Assembly: GCA_023014485.1 (NCBI GenBank)
Contig: JAJOZX010001568.1
Coordinates: 622,501 to 686,500, forward strand
Direction of reading: 5' to 3'
DNA from: Bathynomus jamesi
Taxonomy: Eukaryota; Arthropoda; Malacostraca; Isopoda; Cirolanidae
DNA length: 64,000 bases
Below are positions 31,171 to 42,175 of this stretch, piece by piece. Numbering within the stretch: position 1 is the stretch's first letter; every line of letters begins with the position of its first letter. The notes below the pieces were generated by a model. The model was not told the DNA's origin. It saw only the letters and a list, made by a program, of their open reading frames with translations, and ran no database searches. The translations under genes and the position numbers were made by a program.

Positions 31171-32405
31171 TTAATGCACCACGATATTGCTATGAATATA
31201 GCACATGTCTGGGGATGGATATCCATCACCCAATTTTTCCAATTTCAATTGATACAACAAATCATGTTGTGCCTCGTGAAAGGCATCTCTTTCAAGCGCT
31301 GCTCCATATCGGCTCTCGGTTATAATTTTGAACAGTCCTTTGTCTTTAATATTTCTATTATCCTGTGATTTTAGGGTCAGAACATGTGCAGGGGTTTCTT
31401 TGTTTACGATTTCGTATACTAAATCAGCCGTAAGATTTGAGCTTTTTAAACTTCCGTTTAAGTCTCTAACAGCATCGTCGGCCACACCATAACGACCCGG
31501 GCCTTGTGTTACTACTGTAGCGTAATACAGTGCCTCTCCACTTCGGGCGGCACGCATGGTTTCATCCCTAATCACTAGGGTGGATCGATTTTACATTGTT
31601 TTCGATTTCCATATTCTAATAGAGACAAAAACTTGCGCATGAATGAGAAAATAGCCTCTGCAAAATCTTAGCTTAATTGGTAATCATCTTCTGCCCCCGG
31701 CAGAGCGATGAAAATCATATTTTAGTAGTCAAAAACGTATTTTTAAACCCTAGCCTAGAGTCATAAAATTTTGCGTGTGTTATTTCATGCCTAAGCAACG
31801 ATATAAATGCTATGGGAAATATAAATGTATTATTTAAGACAAAGAGCCGATCTGAAAATATGTATATAATACACATATTTTCAGATCGGCTCTTTGTCTT
31901 AAATAATGCATTTATATATTTCCCATAGCATTTATATCGTTGCTTAGGCATGAAATAACACACACGCAAAATTTTATGACTCTAGGCTAGGGTTTAAAAA
32001 TACGTTTTTGACTACTAAAATATGATTTTCATCGCTCTGCCGGGGGCAGAAGATGATTACCTATTAAGCTAAGATTTTGCAGAGGCTATTTTCTCATGCA
32101 TGCGCAAGTTTTTGTCTCTATTAGAATATGGAAATCGAAAAAAATGTAAAATCGATCCACCCTACTAATCACCCCTGCCTTTTCACACTCATCACGATCT
32201 CTAGAACCGTAAAAACGGGTTCTTTATAATCAATACTTAAGAAGCTGGTGGATAGCTGAATTTCGCATATCCCAACCTCATACGAATCACGTTCCAATTC
32301 AATGGGCCCATGGAGTTCTGTTACAAAGTTGGTTAGGGTGTTGTTAGGATGTGCAGACAGAGAAGAAGAGGACGGGAGTGTGACAAAGAAGTGGTTAGGC
32401 GCCAT
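31171..32405 (-). pseudogene. Polinton structural protein, split by a MITE
   Basis: The N-terminal part (32405 to 32173) starts APNHFFVTLPSSSSLSAHP and contains YEVGICEIQ, a widely conserved Polinton N-terminus usually taken as a minor capsid protein. It is cut by the palindromic hAT MITE at 31576-32164 and by a frameshift before it. The second part (31575 to 31171) is open for 134 codons. TATATAAAAG at about 32450, inside the end of the integrase gene, is a plausible promoter. The exact structural role is not certain. Confidence 0.65.
31576..32164. mobile_element. Palindromic hAT-like MITE (589 bp) with 8-bp target duplication
   Basis: This is a nearly perfect palindrome. It starts TAGGGTGGATCGATTTTACA and ends with its inverse. 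The arms of about 285 bp meet around 31870 at a loop of a dozen bases. Direct repeats CTAATCAC flank it (31568-31575 and 32165-32172). It interrupts a Polinton gene. Confidence 0.92.
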
Positions 32406-32417
32406 GTTGTATACTAT

Positions 32418-33487
32418 TTAAGCTTCATTATTGCAGTAGCTTTTATATAGGTGTTGAAGCTTTCTGGGTACCCTAGCCATTTCACCAGGTACATTTTTCT
32501 CTTTCCTGAACCTTTGCTGCCTAAATTTTTTTCAATTTTAAACACATTTTTTCCTAAATCAAATGTCACTTTCTGTAGCTCCTCGCCGTAAAAGCCTCCT
32601 GCAATTTCTTCCCATTCATATCTTCAACGTAATACAGCATTATCTCACCTTTAGGTCTCATAGCCCTAACTTTAAAAATCTTAAGTGTCCAGCCTTGCTC
32701 AAATCCCTTCGCGAATTTATTTCCCGAACGCGATAGCCTTACATAATCATTGATTTTGAAACGTGTAGAGTGTGGCGGTGTTCTACGAATATCTCTTTTC
32801 ACCTCACGCTCTGTGTGCATACCTCTTTCTAAAACCTCGTTAGGTGTTGTCCCAATCGTGTGATGGTGTGAACGGTGCATGACGAGGCCAATGATTCCAG
32901 AATGTTTTTACATCTGTATGTGTTTTCATGCGTAAAATAGCGATGCATGCGTTCTTTATAGTACGTTGAACTCTTTCAGCTAAAGAGGCCTTATGTATAG
33001 AATTGCTAGTAGAGTAACTGATATTAAACTCTGCCAACATGTTCTGAAAAGCTCGGCCCATAATTTCTTTCCCTATATCCGTACAAAAATAGCCTGGAAT
33101 CCTGTTTTCTTTCAACATCAGCGTTTTGGGAGCTTAAGCAACTGTTTCAAGCGATTTATTTTTCAGGGGAATTAGCCACAGATATCTAGAGAATATATCT
33201 ATTATGAATAGGATGTAGCAATAGCCATCATTATATACTGAATATCTTTGCATGTCTGTTAAATCCGGTTGCCAAATAGAGTCAATCTAAGCCGCTGTTG
33301 TCCTGGCTGTTTTAAATCTTTTTCTCACCGGTTTATGAAGTGTATAAGCATCCTTCTCCCGCAAAAAACTCTCAATATCTTTTTTCCCTACTCCATCATT
33401 GTAAACACCTCTGTACAGTCTATCAACACCGCCGTAGGAGGCTGGGTTAGAAATATCATAATAGCGTTTTCTTAATATGTTAGCCAT
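32418..33487 (-). pseudogene. Polinton integrase with C-terminal chromodomain, frameshifted
   Basis: The N-terminal part (33487-33287) has YYDISNPASYGGVDRLYRGV and AYTLHKPVRKRF, the standard start of Polinton integrases. The retroviral-type core follows in another frame (33118-32840), with FCTDIGKEI (second catalytic Asp) and a later SLAERVQRTIKN (catalytic Glu). The C-terminal region (32880-32566) has a PPHSTRFKINDYVRLS module. A short frame to 32418 encodes a chromodomain-like VKWLGYPES. The first catalytic Asp region near 33200 is damaged. At least three frame breaks make it inactive. Confidence 0.82.
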
Positions 33488-33489
33488 AT

Positions 33490-34233
33490 GGGTATTTTAG
33501 AGGCACGTGGATAGGGTTGACCGTTGTTGTTGTTTGGTCTCTTCTTTCTCCTCTTCAGAGATGCTACTGTTGGGGGTGATGGCGTACTCAGTTGTGGCAC
33601 ATGCGAGACTTGCTCCAAGTCTTTTAACCTGTTCAGATTTCCTATCAATGTTTTGGGGACATTTATTTGTTGTAGTCTTGCTTTAATATGCTTCCATCCT
33701 GATGGTGAGGGCCTAACCCACTTTTTCACCAAATCATGGACAATGTCGACGATATTCGATCCCTGTACCCTTGTTCCTTCAACAATGACCTCGCCTGTAT
33801 CGGTCTACTGTATGATGGGGTCCTCACTCAATAGATTATAAAGACTTAAGCCTTTATTCCTCAATGTATGTAGGAGACTGCTTTTTAATACATGCTCGAT
33901 TTGTTGCGTTCCGTTAGTCTTTGGTTGGTCATCTCTAACGTCGGCCCCAAGTCCTGTGTCCCCATGTTCATCGTTGCCCGCGCTATGCCTAATAACCACA
34001 GGGATCTCTGTCAGATTCTTATAATCTTCGTACTCATGAAGAAATTTAACTTCTGCAGAGCCTCTTGGCATAAGATCCTTTTCTCATCAGGTGACTTTTC
34101 ACTGTTTAATTGGTCTATCAATTCGCTTTCCATTCTTTAAACATGCTTTTACGGGGTTCTAGAACCGTGTCTGGACTCTTTGAACTTTGCAGTGAAGCAT
34201 ATACTTCGTGTGGAATCACTACCACGTTCTTCA
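33490..34233 (-). pseudogene. Conserved Polinton protein of unknown function, fragmented
   Basis: The ATG at 34233 starts KNVVVIPHEVYASLQSSK. The frame is broken near 34135 and 33800, and the last open part ends in a Lys/Arg-rich tail (KRRKKRP) near 33530. Proteins with this type of VVIPHEVY start occur in Polintons between integrase and polymerase, but I know no function for them. It overlaps the start of the integrase gene slightly. Confidence 0.5.
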
Positions 34234-37138
34234 TTATATTAATCTAGTCAGTAAAGGCCCCAAAACTGAAGATAAGATGGCGAGGAATGATCCTCCTCTT
34301 TGTACAATAATTCGCTTTTTCTTACCCACAGTTTGACTTTTACGAGCGAGGGTACGTATTATTTACAAAACATAATAAAAATTTAAGTGATGTTTCTTAT
34401 ATTCTACAATTTTGTTTTTCTTCTTCCACAGAACCGTGAATGACGACGAGGTACAGCATCATGTCCCTATCGTCGATATTACAGACGACCCCGATGACAG
34501 TGTAGTTGTGGTTACAGACACCACCCCCGCTGACGAACTCTTACCAGCGACACCTGTAACTCCACCACGTGGCAGTTCAAAGCGGAGGCATGATAATGAA
34601 GAACCTTCCACGTCAGGTATAAAACGTGCCAGGAGTGCACCGGTTGCTAGACCCCCAGTAATAGAGTCCCAACCCTCTACGTCTTATGACACAACCCCCA
34701 CGCCAGCTCCCTCCTCAATTAAAGTTGTACCCCCTTATTCCTGTTCAATTCCGGGTACATCCTCCACATCAGCAGCTTCTCGCTCTGTAGAGGAAGGTAT
34801 AACATTCGAACTGGTGCGCACCGCTAACCCAACCCCGGCCCTGACTAGAAACCGGTATATAGTCAGGGTTGACCCTGGAACCCTGTATAGCAACGGTGTT
34901 CAACACGGTACGGTATGCAACGCATAGTTGAACGTATTGTGGAGTTTGCCCTTCAAAACAGCGACGAACGTGAAGTCAGGACAAGGTTATCCTTCGGGTT
35001 CGGGTCAGTTGACGGGGATGTAGATGAATTTTGGGTAGTAATACCATTCAGACGCTTGGCCGATGTAGATATAGAATATATCTTGGGGCGTATAATGCAG
35101 GCCTCTCAAAGTAGTACAGCCTTCAATATGGACAACTTCACGGTAGATATTGGCAGAGTATGCCGGGTTGCAGATCATAGTGCCACACCTTATACTCTTA
35201 ACTTCAATTCTCCGGTTATTCACCAAAAGCATATAAACGTCGATCGTGGTTGCGCTTTATAGCAGTAGTCTTAGCTCATATGTTCACTGTGCTAAATACA
35301 TGGACACAAAAAATTTGGTTGCCTACGGTTGTGCAACGTACCCGTAAACTGGCTTCAGATTGCAAGCTTGAGTTTGAGTGTAATATGGGTCCTGAAGAGC
35401 TAAGAAGGGTAGAGCAGGAAATGAATGTTCGTATAGTTGTATTTGGAATGGCTGATCATCGTAGGACTGTGTATGTTTTTAAAAGCTGTGTGCGAGATCG
35501 TACAAGACCTCTACTTATTTTAGGATTGTCAGGAACAATGTATCTCTCTATCCGTAATATAAGAGCTCTTTACGCTAGTTATGATAAAAGTCGAAAATAT
35601 GGAAGCCATCATGATTTGTGTAAGGGATGTCTCGAGTTTGCGGATGATATAGTGAAACATTGTAAGGAATGCCACATGGTATGTGAGCAGTGTAAAAGCT
35701 CCAAATGTGAAAGTCGTGTAGTTGAAGCTGAGAAGAGGGTCTGTAATGTGTGCAGACGTACATTTTTCAATAATAAATGCTTTGAGTTCCATAAGTCAAT
35801 TGGCACTTGCAGGAAAATGAGAATCTGTGAATGTGGTATGTTTCATATGATGGATAACTGGGGGAAATTCAAGCATAAATGTGATGAAATTCACTGTCCT
35901 ACATGCCATGAGAAATATAAGGTGGATGGAGTGAAGCATGTATGTTATATGAAAGACGCTAAGCCTAAAAAAAGACCTTGTATAACTGTGTACTACGATA
36001 TAGAAAGAGGTTATCCCATATCTATTTGTAAGTCAGACTATCTGCGATGAGTGCATGGAGGTTGAGTGTGATGATTGTCACAAATGTGGTAAACGGACAG
36101 ACGTTTTTAAGACGAATGCACATGACAGCCCTGTGAAACTCTCTGTGTCCTATATTGTCAAGTTAGCGGACAAGTTAAAAAAAAATTATTGCATATTCAT
36201 GCCCATAACGGGGCAAAATTTGACACACAGTTCCTTTATGAGGAACTGCTTGAACACGAGTCATCGGATATATTTTCAGCGACCCCTTGAAAAGGGGAAA
36301 CAAACTTATACAAATGCAGATAAGAGGTAATGTTCAGTTTAAAGATACTTTATTATTCACACCTTGCAAACTAGTCAAGCTACCCAAGGTGATGGGTGTA
36401 GCCGCCGAAGTTCAAAAGGGTATTTCCCTCACACTTTCCTTACTAGCGAAACTTTAAATTACGTAGGACTACCTCCCCACAAAAAATACTTTAACTACAC
36501 CAACATGGGTGATAGTGAGCGTGAAGATTTTGACCGCTACTACAACAGTTTTAATGAATCTAATCCATACAATATAGCTGATGAATGTGAGCGTTATTGC
36601 ATGAATGATGTGCGCGTGCTTAGAGTATGTTTCTAGGCCTTGAGAGGGATGTACATAGACCATTTCAACTGCGATCCGCTGCAAGTCGCAACCCCAATCG
36701 CCTCATTGTGCTTTACGGTGTTCAAGAACAATTTCATGCCTAAAGACACCTTAGCTGTCATTCACAGAAACAACCCTCGCAGTTATGGGCACTTGGGCAT
36801 ATCATACTTTTCCGATTCCGAATTTCACTCTGGCTAATATGTATTTTTATGTAAAATTTAATTCTAAGAGGGGTTTCTTTTCTGCAACTTTTCCCAAAAA
36901 TCGCGTTATCATGTTCAAAATTGCAGTTTTCTGTTCTATGTTGAAATACCGAATATTCAATTGAACACAACCTCATATTTTTAACCCTTTGTCGTAATTT
37001 GTTGCCATTTAGACACATTAACTTTGCTTAACTCTTACACAGGTTTAATACATACATACATAAGAAAAAAAATCTACTCCATTTGAATCATTGTAACCAT
37101 TTGGATGCAGAAGGCGAAGTTCAACATTCTCTCAATAG

Positions 37139-38803
37139 ATGGCCAAGGAGGAAGTAATGGCCTCATCGGTTGAAGCTCTCACGCAGAGGTCAGAGGAGGA
37201 GAAGATCTCTGGGATATTCTTTGATGGCAAGCAGGATAGGAACACAAAGGTGTTGAAATATGACGAAGTGACAGGGAGATTTCATCCTGGCAAAGTGATC
37301 GAGGAGCATTACACTATCACGTGGGAGCCTCAAGGAAAGTACCTCTTCCATTTCACTCCCGAGGAACCTGAGGAAGGAGAAAAGCCTGCTCATAAGATCG
37401 CTCAGGGCCTGCATGAGTGGCTTCTGGATCACGGAGCTGACGAGAGCCTTGTAATGATTGGAGGAGACTCTACCAACACCAACACGGGGTGGTCTGGAGG
37501 CGCCATAGCCCTATTGGAAAAGATGCTGGGTCGCAAGTGCCACTGGATGATCTGTCAGCTCCATGTGAACGAGCTCCCCCTAAGGCACTTAATCTTCAAG
37601 TTGGACGGCCCTGTAACTTCCCGGTCAGGCTTCAGTGGGCCTATTGAAAAACTTCTTGAGAAAGTGAATGAACTTGAGGTCAACTTCAAATTCAAACCAG
37701 TGGAAGGAACTGAAGAGCAAAGCTGGGCACTTGCGGTTTTTTTTGCGGTACTGCGGTACTGCGGTACTACCGCACTACCAAACCGGTACCGCATAACGCA
37801 GTACCGCAAAAAATGCGGTAGCGGTACTGCTGTACTTTCAGCGATCCTTTGCGGTACTGGGTTATGCGGTACCGGTTTGGTAGTGCGGTAGTACCGCAGT
37901 ACCGCAGTACCGCAAAAAAAACCGCAAGTGCCCAGCTTTGCTGAAGAGATCATAGAGCTGCCAGTAGAGATAGTCAAATCTCTCTCCACAGACGAGCACA
38001 ACTGCTATCTTCTGATCAAAGCCATCAAGTCTGGAAGTCTCAGTTCACAGTTGGCTGGTCACAAGTGCAGACCTCTGCACCAATCCATGTGGCTCACTAC
38101 TGCACAGGCCATCTTGCTGTTGTGGATGAGGGAGCACGGACTGAAGGGGGAGGTGTTGAGGAGGCTCGAGGTCCTCGTGAAGTTCTGCCTTAACTTCTAC
38201 TTCAAAATGTACTACGACATCAAAGTGAAGCACCACCTCAAATTTGGTCCTGCACACGTTTTTTCAAGCCTGAGGCTGCTGAAGAACCAGACTACCTAGA
38301 TCAGGAACATCATCTCTGCTGCAGTGATAAGATGAGCTTACCACGCACATCCTGAGAACATCCTGGCTTCATTCCTGTGCAGTGAGGATGAGCATCAGAG
38401 AGCTTTTGCTGTGAGTCAGAGAGAGAAGATCAGATAAGGAAGAGACTTTGGTGATACGACAGTGAGGCCCCATAAAAATCCCAAAGTCAATCTGCAAGCC
38501 ACTTCACCTGAGGATCTCATCAACTGGGAATCAGAGAATATTTACGAGCCTATTTTCACCTGCAAGATGACCTTGACTGAGCTCGAGGATCTCAGGAAAA
38601 CTCCACTCAAAGTGGACGCTTTCTCTGTTCATACTCAGTCCTGCGAGAGAGCTGTACAGGAAGTCTCAACTGCTTCCCAAGCTGTGTACGGTCACGAGAG
38701 GAGAGATGGGTGGGTGAGAGCCAGGATAGACCATCGAGAAATGCTCCCAGTGTTCAGATCGAAGCAGGACATACTTAAGAGCTTTTCAGGTTCGAGTGGC
38801 TGA
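37139..38803 (+). pseudogene. Transposon B transposase-like protein, interrupted
   Basis: The first part (37139-37717) has ISGIFFDGKQDRN (candidate first Asp), then SLVMIGGDSTNTNTGWSGG (candidate second Asp), then HWMICQLHVNELPLRHL. A hAT MITE with its target duplication adds 231 bp (37718-37948), a multiple of three. The frame therefore resumes unchanged to a stop at 38299. A stop-containing stretch follows. The last part (38462-38803) has HTQSCERAVQEV, with a candidate Glu, and HERRDGWVRAR. I have seen this type of protein as unnamed transposase-like ORFs in invertebrates. The catalytic assignments are inferred from motif order. Confidence 0.6.
37718..37940. mobile_element. Palindromic hAT MITE (223 bp) inside transposon B
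   Basis: It starts CAAAGCTGGGCACTTGCGG and ends with the inverse. The arms contain repeated GCGGTACT words. Direct repeats CTGAAGAG flank it (37710-37717 and 37941-37948). Confidence 0.93.
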
Positions 38804-39681
38804 TGAAGAGGCTGAAGCCATCGTTAATGCTCATAAGAGCTGAAAGTCCTCATAAGATCATAATATAAGATCTTATGCGGCCACGCTTTTCAGGGATCCA
38901 GGAAGAACAGGGGTGTAAACCTACACGTGGAGGTGGCAAGTCTCCCGCTACTCGATCAGAGTAGAGCTGGTGAACCGCGCCTATTCTTTGAAGAAAAACT
39001 TTAAATTCTTAAGTTTTACGTGAAATCTAAACATTTTTTCAGCACCCAGAGGTGTTGAAACACGCAAGAAAGCAAGGATGAGGTCAGAAAAGCAGCTTTT
39101 AGACTAAATCATATGCAGAACAGCTGCGCGCTTTGGTTTGGGTGCCCTGAGACTGTGTTAGGCAGCCTTCAAATCAGAAAATGAGATTTTTCGGAAAAGT
39201 TGCGAATAATAAACCCAGCTTACAATTAATTTTTACATAGGAATACATATTAGCCACTTTGTTTTTCCAAAATTTCAACCCTGAACCCAGAGTATGATAT
39301 GCCCTAATGGGCACAAGACTATTTACTAGCTCATACACATTCAGCAGCAGACCGGAGTATACATAAAACACGCCCGCAACACGGGAGAAGTACCCGTTAA
39401 GGTCAGTGGTCGTGGTTTTTGGGTTGATGGTCTAAGCGAAGACCGTGCCACTGGTGAGGAGACTGTGTACTCCTTTAACGGTTGCTGGTGGCATGGATGT
39501 CTACGTCCTGAGTGTGGAATCGTAGGAGATATCCACTGTAGATCTCCTGCCAATAGTCTTGTATGGACCCGCACCCACGATCAGCTTAGAGGCACCCAAT
39601 TCACTCACAAGATCTTGTGGGAGCATGAGTATGATGCACGGATGGAAAGAGATGGACAGTACCGTTAGGGTTTCATTTTCT

Positions 39682-39683
<2 letters not shown>

Positions 39684-39728
<45 letters not shown>
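39684..39728. repeat. (GT)n microsatellite
   Basis: About 22 GT units at the point where polymerase homology ends. Confidence 0.95.
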
Positions 39729-39730
<2 letters not shown>

Positions 39731-39891
39731 AGGAAAAAGCTCTAAGCTCGGCCCACTGTAAGATCAATCTAAAGGTCACGTGACTCCTGCTACTACCTGG
39801 GCATATCTCTACCTCTGCGTGCTCAGTTGGCCGCTGCAAGCCCAAGATCTCAGACGTATATTTGAAGAATTCTCACGTAAACGAAAAATAG

Positions 39892-40410
39892 TGATGGCGA
39901 CCTTTGATATTGCGCGTTCGACGTTTATGAAGTGGTATTCGGTAAAGTCGGAAGATGTGGTGAATACTGAAAGACAGCCAAGCCCTCCCTCCTTTGAGAC
40001 TTTTAAGGCTACGTTGAACCGTGCGAAGCTTGAGGAACAAGATGTTCAAATACTCTATGGATATTTTGGCGAGAGCATTGCCGGATTTCGCGCACAAACG
40101 ATGTAATGGACTACGTTGTAGGGCTAAATTGTATAAAGCGTACATATACCGTGAAGTGAAAGAAACAACGCGTGCAGAAGAGAAACAACGGGTATGGGTA
40201 GTGAGTCTTGTTGATGAGTGGTATGACAAGCGGTATTATGTCATGCTGCATCATACCGAGTACGCGTACCCTGCGGCTGAGAATGTAAATCTCGTCATAA
40301 TGGATAGTCTAAAATACGTTTACCACTACATTCATATATATCATGACGAGGTTCGCAGTGAGATTGTGGCTAAAGGCCTGTGTGAATTTTTAATAGAATT
40401 TAGTGACTAG
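39892..40410 (+). pseudogene. Unrecognised virus-like ORF, frameshifted
   Basis: Two overlapping frames (ATG at 39894 to 40106, and 40080 to 40410) probably belong together. The first starts MATFDIARSTFMKWYSVKSE. The second ends with a Tyr-rich stretch (EWYDKRYYVMLHH, then DSLKYVYHYIHIYHDEVR). Composition and strand suit a gene carried by the Polinton. I know no family with these motifs, and a host or other mobile origin is possible. No promoter is evident apart from the AT-rich upstream stretch. Confidence 0.35.
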
Positions 40411-40955
40411 TATCGACTGTTAAACGAAAAGGATAAATACGGGCACATGTTTCTCTCAAATAGTGCGCCGGATTGTTAATAAAATGTGTTTAGTTCTTGG
40501 AAATGAACAAAAATGTCTAGGGTGCATTCCGATAAAACATTAAAACCGATATTCCCCAATGTATCGGAAAAATTCTGATTGCCCGGTATAATGGGTACAA
40601 GTACTCGCATGATTCTTTCATGCTGGAACAAACCCGTACACGAAACATTAACGCTTGATATGACTCACTCATCCACACCTATCTCCGAGCCAAACCACGC
40701 ACCGGTTGCTCATAGTCATCTCAGAGCTTGACCCGACTGGACGTGCACTCTCACAATAGAATACAATGGATAGGCTGACCATACGTACCGTTTTGAACGG
40801 GACAGTACTACGTCTACCTAAATTTCTGTATGGGTTCTGTCACTGAAGAATAATTGTAAGCTCAGTATGTTTATGTACTTACTTTTTCATGAATACAGAA
40901 TATTACATAACCCTGTCCCTTTTTTGCCATCCCAATGTCCCGTTTTTGTCTCAAG
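40411..40955. other. Non-coding stretch between unknown ORFs
   Basis: I see no clear ORF, repeat end or motif here. Confidence 0.4.
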
Positions 40956-42050
40956 GAAATATGGTCAGCCTAACAATGGAGCTTCCTTTGAGCAGCATTC
41001 TCAATGCCGTATACGACGTGTCCGTAACGTAACGAAGTCATTGCGTGTGTTCAAACGTAGAACCGGTGTCATTAACTATGTACTTGAAAAGACTTGTAGA
41101 CGAGCAAACTCTGGTAAACGTAATGTTGTTTATTTAAGTGTTGAGGAGATGAATAGTCTTCCTGATAGTTGAGAAGTGGGGTGAGGATCGTTATAAAATA
41201 CCTGCAGGTGTAGGTACAAGAAGAGAACAGATTAGTGATACCTCCTCATATGCCATTGTTTGTAAGTTGTGTATAAATAACGATCAGCCATGCATTGATA
41301 TACGACTGATGTGAAAGAATGCATCTGATAATAACGTTCTTGTCCCTACGCGAAACCGCTTCATCCTCGACAGAATGGTTGAAATCGTCGGTTTCCGCAA
41401 ACTAAAACCTATATTAGACGCACGTGTTACGGATATGGTTTATTTTGAAACGTTTCTTGAATACGCATACACCGCTCTGCTCGACGGGAATGAACATGGC
41501 GAGAATGATCTAGATCTGGATGCTTATTTAAAAGGTTTAGACTCATCAAAATATCACGAACTTTGGTACAAAAGACTTGAGCGGTACAGGGCAGAGCTCG
41601 CCTACACTGTTCACCCTGAAAAATTGTATCTTTATAGAATGAGCAGCTGTCGTTACGACTTAGAAGATTATTTCAACTGCCGCTATGCGTTGTGGAGAAG
41701 AGTTCACGATTGAAAAGCTCGGATTGGTAAGAAAAAACCCTCGATTGGAAAGGATTGTTTATAAACTTGAATTTAATAATGAAGTTGTGGCTAACGACGC
41801 CCTCTTTGTGCGTGCTTTTGATTGTATTCTGTCCGTGTTTAAAGATAATTTGCCAACCAATTGTAAAGTGGGCACAAAAATAGTATTGAACGAATTGAAG
41901 GCCCTTTACATTGAGTATAGGCGCCCGCACACCTTGAGTGGTGAAATGATGTTAAATCGTAATTATTGCATAGCACAAAGCAACAATGATGTAACTGTAG
42001 ACTCGATCACGTGCGAGTTTAGTATTTTAGTTAAGCGCGGTAGAACATAA
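40956..42050 (+). pseudogene. Unrecognised virus-like gene, three or four frames
   Basis: The frame at 40956-41172 ends VVYLSVEEMNSLPD. A second frame runs on from about 41165 (EKWGEDRYKIPAGVGTRREQ) to a stop near 41310 and resumes to 41713. A third (41685-42050) ends SILVKRGRT. Together they span about 360 codons. Notable parts are a CKLC pair near 41261, a long acidic helix (ENDLDLDAYLKGLDSSKYHELWY), and a beta-rich C-terminus. Polymerase, ATPase and capsid signatures are absent. It directly precedes transposon A2 and may be a cargo gene of the Polinton or of another integrated element. Confidence 0.35.
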
Positions 42051-42175
42051 AGTGTATGTGTTTCTGCTGTACTATTATTATTTAAGGATGTATATATATC
42101 CTTCGTTTAATGTGTGTATTTTTGCTGTATATTATTTTTTAATGTATAGTTATTTCATATATATTTCATGAAATA

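Larger units (their letters stand above)
36793..39306 (+). mobile_element. Transposon B, inserted in the Polinton polymerase gene
   Basis: The ends are TTGGGCATATCATAC and the inverse of TAGGGCATATCATAC. Further inverted similarity runs over about 110 bp (GGCTAATATGTATT and CAACTTTTCC). Direct 8-bp repeats ATGGGCAC flank it (36785-36792 and 39307-39314). It carries one broken transposase-like gene. The 8-bp duplication fits hAT-like or related groups; I do not assign a superfamily. Confidence 0.85.
34412..39668 (+). pseudogene. Polinton protein-primed DNA polymerase B, N-terminal and exonuclease part only
   Basis: The pieces are 34412-34927 (Pro/Ser/Thr-rich N-terminus), 34915-35262, 35250-36050, 36055-36330, 36364-36636, 36640-36784 and 39315-39668. 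Recognisable parts are a Cys-rich zinc region (CKGCLEF to CPTCHEKY, 35610-35930), exonuclease motif I (TVYYDIE, 35988), motif II (AHNGAKFDTQF near 36210), motif III (RYCMNDVRVL near 36590) and CWWHGC (39483). Transposon B interrupts it at 36793. The palm motifs that make up the polymerase active site are not found after 39668, where a (GT)n tract follows. This copy is a broken remnant. Confidence 0.8.
28813..42054. mobile_element. Polinton/Maverick DNA transposon, decayed; limits uncertain
   Basis: The gene set and order are those of Polintons. On the minus strand are the protease (28813-29225), major capsid protein (29227-30485), small core-like protein (30617-30950), structural protein (31171-32405), chromodomain integrase (32418-33487) and an unknown gene (33490-34233). 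On the plus strand is a protein-primed type B polymerase (34412-39668). An FtsK-type packaging ATPase, normally present, was not found, and nor were the long terminal inverted repeats. Two later insertions interrupt it (31576-32164 and 36793-39306). The unknown ORFs at 39892-42050 may or may not belong to it. Confidence 0.85.

Noticed and set aside
35529..35806. Three minus-strand ORFs of 60-87 codons
   Set aside because: Shadows of the Cys-rich region of the Polinton polymerase frame.
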